Assembly: GCA_937937585.1 (NCBI GenBank)
Contig: CALDCB010000003.1
Span: 1 to 41,363, forward strand
Length of the DNA: 41,363 nt
Reading direction: 5' to 3'
Source: an uncultured Coriobacteriaceae bacterium
GTDB taxonomy: Bacteria > Actinomycetota > Coriobacteriia > Coriobacteriales > Eggerthellaceae
A model generated the notes under the pieces. The model was not told the DNA's origin. It saw only the letters and a program-made list of their open reading frames with translations, and did not search any database. The position numbers and the translations under genes were made by a program. This document shows, one piece after another, positions 34,783 to 41,363 of this stretch. Position 1 is the first letter of the stretch; each line of letters opens with the position of its first letter.

Positions 34783-35686
34783 TTTCATTTACTTCATCAA
34801 AGAGGCTCTGCGCGGCTTTGCGCGCAACCTGTCCACCACGCTCGGTTCCATCATCACCATCTTCTTGTCGCTGTTCGTCATCGGCGTGTTCTTGGTGGGT
34901 GCAGCTGTCATCGAGAACGTGGTTAGTTCCGTCGAGAGCGAAGTCACCATCACAGCCTATCTCAGTGACGACGTAAGCGACTCCCAGGTCTCTTCGCTCA
35001 CCAACGAGATCAAGGCTATCGATGGCGTTTCCGGCGTCTCCTATGTTTCGAAGGATCAGGCGCTCGAGAACTTCCGCGCCATGTCCTCGAATCCCGAGAT
35101 CGTCGATCAGCTTGACGGCGCGAACCCGTTGCCGGCTTCGCTGACCATCGAGCTTTCCGATCCGCAGATGGTTGAGTCCGTTGCAGATCAAATCGTGGCA
35201 AACCCCACGTTCAAGAAGGCTTGCGACGAGCCTAGTAAGCCCGCTGATTCGCTGAAGTATGGTCAGAAAACCGTCGAGCGACTGTTCCAGCTCACTAGCT
35301 ACGTTCGCTACATCGGTCTTGCTTTGATCGTGCTGTTGATCTTCATCGCCATGGTGTTCATCAACAACACCATTCGCCTCGCTATTTTGGCAAGGCGCAA
35401 GGAGATCGCCATCATGCGCTTGGTAGGTGCTTCGAATGGGTTCATTCGCGGGCCGTTCCTGATGGAAGGCGCCATGCACGCCATCATCGGTTCTCTTTTG
35501 GCTATCGGCAGCATCGAGCTTATCCATAGGGTTGCATTGCCCAAGGTTCAGTCTGCGCTTACCTTCCTGCCCATGGACGTCGCTGGTCAGACTTACGCGT
35601 TCATTTACGTTGGTCTTCTTGTCGCAGGTCTGGTCATCGGTCTTATTGGTTCGGCGTTCGCAATGCGTCGCTACTTGAAGGTTTAG
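34775..35686 (+). CDS. ftsX: cell division permease-like protein FtsX
   Basis: The 303-residue membrane protein has a cytoplasmic N-terminus (SSFIYFIKEALRGFARNLST), a first helix at about 22-45, an extracellular domain of about 120 residues carrying FtsX-type YVSKDQALENFR, and three more helices ending AFAMRRYLKV. The loop domain normally contacts RipC/PcsB-type hydrolases. It overlaps ftsE, so both are translated together, and is followed 18 bases later by a CtpA-type protease. Confidence 0.94.
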   Translation: MSSFIYFIKEALRGFARNLSTTLGSIITIFLSLFVIGVFLVGAAVIENVVSSVESEVTITAYLSDDVSDSQVSSLTNEIKAIDGVSGVSYVSKDQALENFRAMSSNPEIVDQLDGANPLPASLTIELSDPQMVESVADQIVANPTFKKACDEPSKPADSLKYGQKTVERLFQLTSYVRYIGLALIVLLIFIAMVFINNTIRLAILARRKEIAIMRLVGASNGFIRGPFLMEGAMHAIIGSLLAIGSIELIHRVALPKVQSALTFLPMDVAGQTYAFIYVGLLVAGLVIGLIGSAFAMRRYLKV

Positions 35687-35704
35687 CATTGCTGGCTTAT
35701 CCTG

Positions 35705-37000
35705 ATGTCTATGGATTCGCAAGATAATAAAACTAAGAGTCAATCTCGACTTGCAGCGCGCACGCGGAAAAAGCGTGCGCGCAATTTACGTATGATCAGG
35801 TCATCCCTGGTCATACTTGCTATTTGCGGCGCTTTTCTGCTGGGTTTCTTCGTTCGTGGCAACTCCATGTGGTTGCAGTCACTCGGGTTTCCTCAGTCTG
35901 TGACGGGTGTTGAAGACTCTAAAGCAGCGGCCTCTAAAAAGGACGTTTATAATGCGCTGTCCGCCAGAATGAGCGAAGTTGAAGAGGTCCTCAACGCCGA
36001 TTCGATGGACTCATACGACCTTGATGCGGCTACGAACGAGGTCATGGCCTCGTTCTCGAAAGCCTCGGACGATCCCTACTTCCGCTACTTCGACCCCTCT
36101 CGCTACAGCCAGCTGTTGTCTGACGACGCCGAGGGGTATGCAGGTGTTGGCGTGATGTTTTCTGAATACAACGGCCAAGCATATGCGGTCGATGTGTTCG
36201 AAGGTTCTGCAGCGCAGCTTTCCGATGTCCGTGTGGGCGACTTCATTGTTGCCATCAATGGTGATCGCGCTCAGGCTTGGACCCGTGCCGAAGTTATCGC
36301 CGCACTCAACAATCTGGAAGGCCGGTCTGTCGCAATCACATGGCGTCGACCCGAGTCGCTTGAGTCGACGGGCGGGCAAGAGTTCACCACTGCGCTTCCG
36401 TGCGAGCCGTCTTCGTCGCGCAACATCACCACTTCCGTTAACGATGGCGTTGGCTACATCAACATCAAGCAGTTCACGCAGAATTCTTCCGAGCTTGTTC
36501 GCAAAGCAGTTGAAGAACTTGAGGCTCAGGGCGTCGAGGCTTATGTCCTTGACTTGCGCGACAACCCGGGCGGCTATCTTAACCAAGCTGTCAGCATCGC
36601 CAGCTTGTTCATCAACAGCGGTAACGTAGTGCAGGTTCAAACCAAGAACGGCACAAGTGCAAAAGCTGTTTCGGGCACGAGCGCTACCGTCAGGCCTTTG
36701 GTTGTGCTTGTCAACAAAAACACTGCAGCCAGTGCCGAAGTACTTGCCGCCGCGTTCAAGGAAACGCAGCGCGGCACTATCGTTGGTGAAGCCACGCTTG
36801 GAAAGGGCTCCGTCCAGGTTGTTCGCGAGTTGTCGTTCGGCGGCGCCATCCGCTATACGGCTGCTTATTACCTCACAGCCCAGGGCCGAAGCATTGATAA
36901 AACCGGCATCAACCCCGATATCACCGTTGTCAACGGAGATTCCGGTGACGCTCAGTACGATTACGCCATTGGCTATGCCAGCGGCCTTCTATCGAATTAA
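35705..37000 (+). CDS. S41-family carboxyl-terminal processing protease (CtpA-like)
   Basis: The 431-residue protein has a basic cytoplasmic start (RLAARTRKKRARNLRMIR), one membrane helix at about 31-50, a PDZ domain (about 130-215, with YAGVGVMFSEYNG and GDFIVAINGDRAQAW) and the S41 peptidase domain. The catalytic Ser-Lys pair is S343 in NKNTAASAEVLAAAF and K367 in GEATLGKGSVQ. Such proteases trim or degrade envelope proteins; beside ftsEX a role in controlling cell-wall hydrolases is possible. ATG 35705 or 35711 may be used; neither has a strong Shine-Dalgarno. Its stop shares a base with the rnr start (TAATG). Confidence 0.92.
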   Translation: MSMDSQDNKTKSQSRLAARTRKKRARNLRMIRSSLVILAICGAFLLGFFVRGNSMWLQSLGFPQSVTGVEDSKAAASKKDVYNALSARMSEVEEVLNADSMDSYDLDAATNEVMASFSKASDDPYFRYFDPSRYSQLLSDDAEGYAGVGVMFSEYNGQAYAVDVFEGSAAQLSDVRVGDFIVAINGDRAQAWTRAEVIAALNNLEGRSVAITWRRPESLESTGGQEFTTALPCEPSSSRNITTSVNDGVGYINIKQFTQNSSELVRKAVEELEAQGVEAYVLDLRDNPGGYLNQAVSIASLFINSGNVVQVQTKNGTSAKAVSGTSATVRPLVVLVNKNTAASAEVLAAAFKETQRGTIVGEATLGKGSVQVVRELSFGGAIRYTAAYYLTAQGRSIDKTGINPDITVVNGDSGDAQYDYAIGYASGLLSN

Positions 37001-39120
37001 TGCCTATGCCTCGTAGAAGATCTCATACTCGTCGTATGCCCAAAGGCCATCCCCGAGGAACGCTTTCGGCTCGTCCCGGCGGTTATGGCTTTGTCGTCAC
37101 TGCCGAAGGTGAGTATTTCATCCCTAAGTCGAAAATGCACGGCGCATTCGATGGCGACTTGGTCGATATCGCGCCGTTGCCCAATCAGGGAAAGTACCGC
37201 ATGCCTCAGCATGAAACCGATGCGGGTTCTGAGGAGCGTTCGAATAGGGGTGGGCGCAAGTCAGGTTCGGGTTCGGGCAAGAAACCTTTTGCGCGCGTCG
37301 TCGCCGTTGTTCAGCGTGCGCACGATGTCATTGTCGGGTGTTACGAGATCGCTGAACCGTTCGGTGTCGTTGTTCCTGAAGACCCGCGCATCAATTACGA
37401 CATCTTCACTCAGATCAAGGACGCGCCGGGCATTCCCGACGGTTCGATTGTCAGCGTCCGCATCACTTCTTTTCCCACAAGGAACAGCGCAGCGACGGGA
37501 ATCGTCCAAGAGGTCTTGGGTGAAGCTGATGATGAGCGCATTCCGATCGACCTCATCGTCGGGCGTCATAAGTTCGAGACTTCGTTTTCGGAAGCTTCGC
37601 TCGAACAGGCTCGCGATTCGAAACTTGACGTTGAAAGCGCGTTGAGCCAGGGATATCGTGACCTTCGCAAGCGCTTTATCTTCACCATCGATCCAGCCGA
37701 TGCGCGTGACTTCGATGATGCGGTTTCGCTCGAACCCGTTTCTAATCCACAAAGCGGTGCCGTTTGGCGTCTTGGTGTCCATATCGCCGATGTTGGGCAT
37801 TATGTTCCATGGGGCTCTTCGATCGACCTCGATGCGCGAAGGCGCGCAACCAGCGTATATCTCGTCGACCGTGTGATTCCCATGCTTCCGGAAGAGCTTT
37901 CCTGCGATCTGTGCTCGCTTCGTCCTTTCGAAGCTCGCCGAACGATGACGGTTGACATGTATCTCGACGCCGACGCCAAGGTGCTTTCCTCGGATATCTA
38001 CCCTGCGATCATCGTGTCGGCGGCGCGTCTTACCTACGATCAGGCTCAAGAGCTTCTTGAGAACAAGGACGGCGACGTTTCGACGCCAGCTCTTTCCGTC
38101 GCCGTGCCCGAAGCGCTCGCACTTTCGGTCGACCTTGCCAAACGCATTCGCGGCCTTTCTTTCATCGCCAAGCAGCGCGCAGCCGCCCGACGCGAGGTCG
38201 GCGGCATTGATTTCAAGACCGTGGAAGCTCGCGTTCGTCTTGATACGGAAGGGACGCCGGTCGATGTCGATTTGCGCTGTAAGACCGATGCAACCGAGCT
38301 CATCGAGGAATCCATGATCCTTGCGAACGAGACGGTTGCACGATTCCTTCGCGACAAGTCCTTCCCGTGCATTTATCGCGTTCACGAAGCTCCTTCGTAC
38401 GACAGTCTTGAGGGATTGATTCCTGTCCTGGACGAGTACCCGTGGTTCAAGAAGATCGGAGCTCATTGGCTTTTGTCCGGCGATCCTCATGCTGTGGCTG
38501 CAGCGGTTTCGTTCTCGGAGGGTCGCCCCGAGGGCAAGCTGGTCAACATGATCGTTCTTCGCTCTATGATGCGCGCCGTCTACAAGCCCGAGTGCGAGCC
38601 CCATTACGGCCTTGCAAGCGAGGCATATTGCCATTTCACTAGTCCGATCAGGCGTTATCCCGACCTTGTCGTGCATCGGATGCTCAAAGCCGCGCTTGCA
38701 AAGCGCGGTGAGAAATTCGATCAGGAAGTGTCGAGCCTTGCGTGGATCGCTGAGCATTCTTCGAAAATGGAGCGCGAAGCCGAGAAGGCATCGCGGGAAT
38801 CGCAGATGGTCAAGATCGTTGAACTGATGGAGCAGCATGTTGGCGAAACGTTCTCGGCGATGGTGACGGGGGCCACTTCCTACGGCTTGTTCGTTCAGCT
38901 CGATAACACCGCCGAGGGGATGATCCGCATCGAGGACCTGGGCCGTGAGTACTTCCTGTTCGATTCGCTTCGCCACCGTTTGATTGGCGCCGACTCCGGT
39001 CGAGAGTACCGCTTGGGGCAGCAGATGGCCGTCATGCTGGTATCGGCCGATAGAAGGACGCGTCGTCTCGACTTTAAGCCCATTCGCAAAAGTGGGAAGA
39101 AGCCAGTAACGCATTCGTGA
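37000..39120 (+). CDS. rnr: ribonuclease R
   Basis: This 706-residue 3'-5' exoribonuclease degrades structured RNA and takes part in trans-translation with SmpB. N-terminal cold-shock-like RNA-binding regions (RPGGYGFVVTAEGEYFIPKS) are followed by the RNB catalytic core with the metal-binding DPADARDFDDAVSLE and HIADVGHYVPWGS, the YCHFTSPIRRYPDLVVHRML motif, and a C-terminal S1 domain (about 610-690, ATSYGLFVQLDNTAEGMI). The first residues are very basic. Translation is coupled to the protease gene by TAATG at 36998-37002. smpB is two genes downstream, a conserved neighbourhood. Confidence 0.96.
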   Translation: MPMPRRRSHTRRMPKGHPRGTLSARPGGYGFVVTAEGEYFIPKSKMHGAFDGDLVDIAPLPNQGKYRMPQHETDAGSEERSNRGGRKSGSGSGKKPFARVVAVVQRAHDVIVGCYEIAEPFGVVVPEDPRINYDIFTQIKDAPGIPDGSIVSVRITSFPTRNSAATGIVQEVLGEADDERIPIDLIVGRHKFETSFSEASLEQARDSKLDVESALSQGYRDLRKRFIFTIDPADARDFDDAVSLEPVSNPQSGAVWRLGVHIADVGHYVPWGSSIDLDARRRATSVYLVDRVIPMLPEELSCDLCSLRPFEARRTMTVDMYLDADAKVLSSDIYPAIIVSAARLTYDQAQELLENKDGDVSTPALSVAVPEALALSVDLAKRIRGLSFIAKQRAAARREVGGIDFKTVEARVRLDTEGTPVDVDLRCKTDATELIEESMILANETVARFLRDKSFPCIYRVHEAPSYDSLEGLIPVLDEYPWFKKIGAHWLLSGDPHAVAAAVSFSEGRPEGKLVNMIVLRSMMRAVYKPECEPHYGLASEAYCHFTSPIRRYPDLVVHRMLKAALAKRGEKFDQEVSSLAWIAEHSSKMEREAEKASRESQMVKIVELMEQHVGETFSAMVTGATSYGLFVQLDNTAEGMIRIEDLGREYFLFDSLRHRLIGADSGREYRLGQQMAVMLVSADRRTRRLDFKPIRKSGKKPVTHS

Positions 39121-39180
39121 AGCTTGGGTGCCCTCTGCGATCTCGCCTCCGTGGCGCGTGCGCGTGGTATCATTCCACCC

Positions 39181-39462
39181 ATGACTACTTTCATGGCACA
39201 TTACATTTCACCCGCGGCGGCAGACGTACGCGGTTCGGGCTTCTTTGAATTCGAGAGCGACGCTCGCCTCAACTCGAAGGACAATCAGCATGATGCGCGC
39301 ATGCGCATGCTCGAGCTGTACGGAAAAGATGCTGTTTCGTGGTCTATCGACAAGATCGAGAAGAAGAAGGCTTCGAATGCTGTCGTTGACGGGCAGCTCG
39401 AGCTTGACTTCAGGCCTGAAAAGCAGACTCGCAAACGCAGGCACTCGAAGGAGTATTGGTAA
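39181..39462 (+). CDS. small protein of unknown function between rnr and smpB
   Basis: The reading frame of 93 residues starts MTTFMAHYISPAAADVRGSG and ends with a basic tail (QTRKRRHSKEYW). ATG 39193 is an alternative start; neither has a clear Shine-Dalgarno. The middle is charged with KIEKKKAS, and there are no membrane segments or recognisable domain. It fills the gap between rnr and smpB exactly (one base before the smpB ATG), which argues that it is a real gene. The location hints at a link to RNA decay or trans-translation, but no function can be assigned. Confidence 0.6.
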   Translation: MTTFMAHYISPAAADVRGSGFFEFESDARLNSKDNQHDARMRMLELYGKDAVSWSIDKIEKKKASNAVVDGQLELDFRPEKQTRKRRHSKEYW

Positions 39463-39463
39463 G

Positions 39464-39928
39464 ATGAAACGCGAACGAAAGCTTATCGCGAAGAATCGCC
39501 GCGCATTTCATGAGTACGAGATCCTCGAGCGCTTCGAGGCGGGCATCGAGTTGTCGGGAACCGAAGTCAGGTCCCTTCGCGAGAACAACTGCCAGCTTAC
39601 TGACTGTTTCGTTTTGATTCGCGGTGGCGAGGCATGGCTGCATAATGTCCATATCGCGCCTTATCGTAACGGCAACATCGCTAACGTCGACCCCGACCGT
39701 AAGCGCAAGCTGCTCCTGCATAAGAAAGAGATCCGTCTTATCGAGCAGAAGGTTCGCGAGCGCGGTATGGCGGTTGTCCCGACGCAGATGTACTTCAAAG
39801 AGAACTCGCTTGTGAAGGTCGAGATCGCGGTCGCACGCGGTAAGAAGATCCATGACAAGCGCCAATCCATTGCCGAGCGCGATCAGCAGCGCGATATTCA
39901 GCGTGCGCTGAAAGAGCGCGTTCGCTAA
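39464..39928 (+). CDS. smpB: SsrA-binding protein SmpB
   Basis: The 154-residue protein has the SmpB signature: KLIAKNRRAFHEYEILERFE, GIELSGTEVRSLRENNCQLTD, the HNVHIAPYRNGN motif, RKRKLLLHKKEI and the basic C-terminal tail (GKKIHDKRQSIAERDQQRDI) that enters the empty mRNA channel. It brings tmRNA to stalled ribosomes. The frame is open upstream, but ATG 39464 begins the conserved sequence; GGAG lies 11 bases before it. No ssrA gene was recognised in this window. Confidence 0.96.
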   Translation: MKRERKLIAKNRRAFHEYEILERFEAGIELSGTEVRSLRENNCQLTDCFVLIRGGEAWLHNVHIAPYRNGNIANVDPDRKRKLLLHKKEIRLIEQKVRERGMAVVPTQMYFKENSLVKVEIAVARGKKIHDKRQSIAERDQQRDIQRALKERVR

Positions 39929-39952
39929 CAAGCCCTTTCGGAGGACGGACAT

Positions 39953-40507
39953 ATGGCCGAGAATCACGATGGCTTCGAGCTCATCGAGCTTGAGTACACT
40001 GAAGACGACATCGCCTACTATATAGAAGACGAAGATGGCAACGAGCTTGGTTTTGCCATTGTCGACGAGAACGGCGAAGAGGTCGAGTATTACTACGATG
40101 GTGTAGAGGCCTCGCAGTATGAGTCTGCCGATTCCGCAGTCAACGAGCAAAGCGACGACTTCGGCGATGCTGAGGCGGAGCCCGTTGCGCAGGCTTCCTT
40201 TGCGCCAAAGCGTCAAACGGCTCCCAAAGCCAAAGAGGTTAAGGAGGAGTCGCTTGCCTATTTGGCTGGAAACGCCGCCGGAAAAATGAAAGTCAAAGCC
40301 AAGACGGTTCCGGACAAGCTAGAGCAAAAAAAGAACGACGCGAAGAACTCTCACGCGAAGGAAGAACTTAAAGAAGCCGCCTCCGATTTGAATACGCTTT
40401 ACCATGCGGGCAAGGAAGTGGGGGACGAGTTGAAGGCGGCATACGACGATATCGCTGAGGTTCTGGATTTCCTTCCTGGGAAGAAGTTCAAGAAATTCAA
40501 GCGCTAA
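39953..40507 (+). CDS. acidic/basic bipartite protein of unknown function
   Basis: The 184-residue soluble protein is strongly polarised in charge. Residues 1-75 are very acidic and rich in Glu, Asp and Tyr (YTEDDIAYYIEDEDGN, EEVEYYYDGVE); residues 80-184 are Lys/Ala-rich with probable helices and end in KKFKKFKR. The first part recalls short DUF1292-like acidic segments, but I do not assign it. CGGAGG lies 8 bases before ATG 39953, and smpB ends 24 bases upstream, so it is probably the last gene of the operon, followed by a terminator. Function is unknown. Confidence 0.8.
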   Translation: MAENHDGFELIELEYTEDDIAYYIEDEDGNELGFAIVDENGEEVEYYYDGVEASQYESADSAVNEQSDDFGDAEAEPVAQASFAPKRQTAPKAKEVKEESLAYLAGNAAGKMKVKAKTVPDKLEQKKNDAKNSHAKEELKEAASDLNTLYHAGKEVGDELKAAYDDIAEVLDFLPGKKFKKFKR

Positions 40508-40593
40508 TCGAGGGGCTTGATCCATATAAATGGAAGACGATTGTTTGTGGTCGAAGCCTTATCGTCTATGAAGTTACATCAATACGTGTTGTT

Positions 40594-40628
40594 AGAAGTG
40601 CGTCGGATTCGGCGCACTTCTTTTATTT
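40594..40628 (+). terminator. Rho-independent terminator after the smpB operon
   Basis: AGAAGTGCG (40594-40602) pairs perfectly with CGCACTTCT (40613-40621) and is followed by a TTTATTT tract, about 90 bases after the last stop codon. Confidence 0.9.
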
Positions 40629-40769
40629 ATGCGGCGAAAGATGAGGTTCGATTAATCAGTCGCGCGTAAGAAAGAGCCACTGAGAGGTTTTTGCTGGAGG
40701 TTGATTCGGGGTGCGATGAACGGTTGTGTAGGGGAGATGGAGAAAGCGGCCTCTGAGATTCAAAGTTTC

Positions 40770-40781
40770 TTACTCGAGTAA
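40770..40781. repeat. 12-bp perfect palindrome
   Basis: TTACTCGAGTAA is its own reverse complement, in a gene-free AT-richer stretch. It could be a protein-binding site or chance. Confidence 0.4.
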
Positions 40782-40802
40782 ACCCATTTACGCATACGTT
40801 TC

Positions 40803-40881
40803 ATTGGAGAACGCGTTGGTTTCCAATCAGAAATCCAACAATAGATAACAAGAAGGTAACGCCGTTACTTGATGTTGGATT
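40803..40881. repeat. compound inverted repeats in gene-free region
   Basis: A short ATTGG/CCAAT dyad (about 40803-40827) is followed by AATCCAACA (40832-40840) matching TGTTGGATT (40873-40881). The latter encloses a smaller hairpin, AAGGTAAC-GCC-GTTACTT, with one bulged base. Nested pairing of this type suggests a folded transcript or a small mobile-element remnant. Confidence 0.45.
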
Positions 40882-40923
40882 GCGCCCTGAGAAGCAAGTG
40901 GGAAACGGTAAAGTATGCCCTGC

Positions 40924-40993
40924 GAAAGGCACGGCCTGTCTAAAAAGAAGAACTCTGATGGCCTCAACATCATTATTCTTCGCCGTGCCTTTC
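40924..40993. repeat. 70-base nested hairpin, candidate structured RNA or terminator
   Basis: GAAAGGCACGGC (40924-40935) pairs perfectly with 40982-40993. Inside it GAAGAA (40947-40952) pairs with TTCTTC (40976-40981) and GATG (40957-40960) with CATC (40968-40971). The left side has an 11-base bulge; the right arm is continuous. No gene lies within 400 bases on its left, so it is not an obvious terminator of a known gene. Confidence 0.5.
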
Positions 40994-41363
40994 ATTTAGT
41001 GAGGCTATCGTTTGGAATCAGACGGGCGCCTAAACCAAAGCGTGCAAGCTGATTCGCCTGAATAGATAGAGCGCACGCCTCTGATTCGCCGCTCCATGCT
41101 AAGGCGCTGTTCCGAGAGGGATCCCCGTGCAGCCCCAGCTTCCTCTTCTCGCGTTCGAGTGCCTCGTTCGCCGTCCGTTTCGCTGGCCTCCCTGCGCCGT
41201 AGCGCCGCCCCGCTTGCCGAGCCGCCGCCTCGGCACCTCATGCGTCTCCGGCCTTTCCCTTCTCTCGCCATCGCCCGTGGGTCTCCGTCTCGCTGGCCTA
41301 GCCCGCCCGCCGTCCCCCGCGATCCTGCCCGCCGGGTTGTGGAGTCCCTGTGGAGCGCGGCCT
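40994..41363. other. gene-free, pyrimidine-skewed GC-rich window end
   Basis: I see no gene here. From about 41100 the plus strand becomes very C/T-rich with few A, unlike every coding region in the window. The only long open frame (minus strand, 41005-41271) encodes low-complexity Arg/Gly/Glu-rich sequence and lacks a Shine-Dalgarno, so I do not call it. It may be the start of a non-coding or repeat region that continues beyond the window. Confidence 0.5.

Noticed and set aside
37261..39201. 646-residue open frame antisense to rnr
   Set aside because: Shadow of the highly conserved rnr gene; the translated sequence has no recognisable motif.
41005..41271. 88-residue minus-strand frame near the window end
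   Set aside because: Low-complexity Arg/Gly/Glu composition in a skewed region, without a Shine-Dalgarno or domain.
40508..41363. possible tmRNA (ssrA) near smpB
   Set aside because: No typical tmRNA 5' end, no tag frame ending in Ala-Leu-Ala-Ala and no T-arm with CCA were found.

Overview
The window is a moderately GC-rich bacterial chromosome segment from an actinobacterium, most likely class Coriobacteriia (Eggerthella/Slackia-like). This rests on an actinobacterial-type integration host factor (mIHF), a Tat-exported lipoprotein arylsulfate sulfotransferase, a GlnR-like regulator directly behind glnA, a large AfsR/SARP-type ATPase regulator, a transketolase split into two genes, and actinobacterial gene order (rplU-rpmA-obgE-proB-proA-nadD-rsfS; prfB ... 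ftsE-ftsX ... smpB). The genus is inference; no rRNA is present to confirm it.

Layout. 1-385: tRNA-Ala(GGC) on the minus strand with its promoter and terminator. 386-7474: accessory and transport genes: a MarR regulator coupled to a TauE/SafE exporter, a LysR regulator divergent from an arylsulfate sulfotransferase, a universal stress protein, mIHF, and an MFS transporter. 7507-11886 (minus strand): Mrp/Nbp35 Fe-S carrier ATPase, then a compact glycan cluster (glycosyltransferase, DegT aminotransferase, PglC-like phosphoglycosyl transferase) that appears to start with a coupled mini-ORF. 12208-15052: glutamine synthetase with an abutting GlnR-like atypical response regulator, then a second TauE/SafE exporter. 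15174-24754: polA, the ribosomal L21/L27 operon, obgE, proBA, a nadD-yqeK fusion and rsfS. 24946-27723: a promoter, operator-like palindrome and striking 5' hairpin in front of an 898-residue STAND/SARP regulator. 27838-40507: secA, prfB, the split transketolase pair, ftsEX, a CtpA-type protease, rnr, a small unknown gene, smpB and an acidic unknown gene. 40508-41363: no protein gene recognised, but several nested inverted repeats and a compositionally skewed end.

How it works together. The right-hand two thirds is core information processing and growth: replication/repair, translation (L21, L27, RF2, SmpB, RNase R, RsfS, Obg), secretion (SecA), division (FtsEX), proline, NAD and pentose phosphate metabolism. 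The left part handles export of anions, sulfate-ester transfer at the cell surface and surface glycan building.

The most notable observations are: (1) the 5' end of the STAND/SARP regulator, where a perfect 14-bp inverted repeat buries the start codon and an inner stem buries the Shine-Dalgarno, directly downstream of a promoter whose -10 lies in a separate palindrome; (2) release factor 2 carrying SPT instead of SPF at its stop-codon-reading tripeptide; (3) the glnA/GlnR-like pair; (4) the structured, gene-free right end. All functional assignments come from reading motifs; no database search was run.
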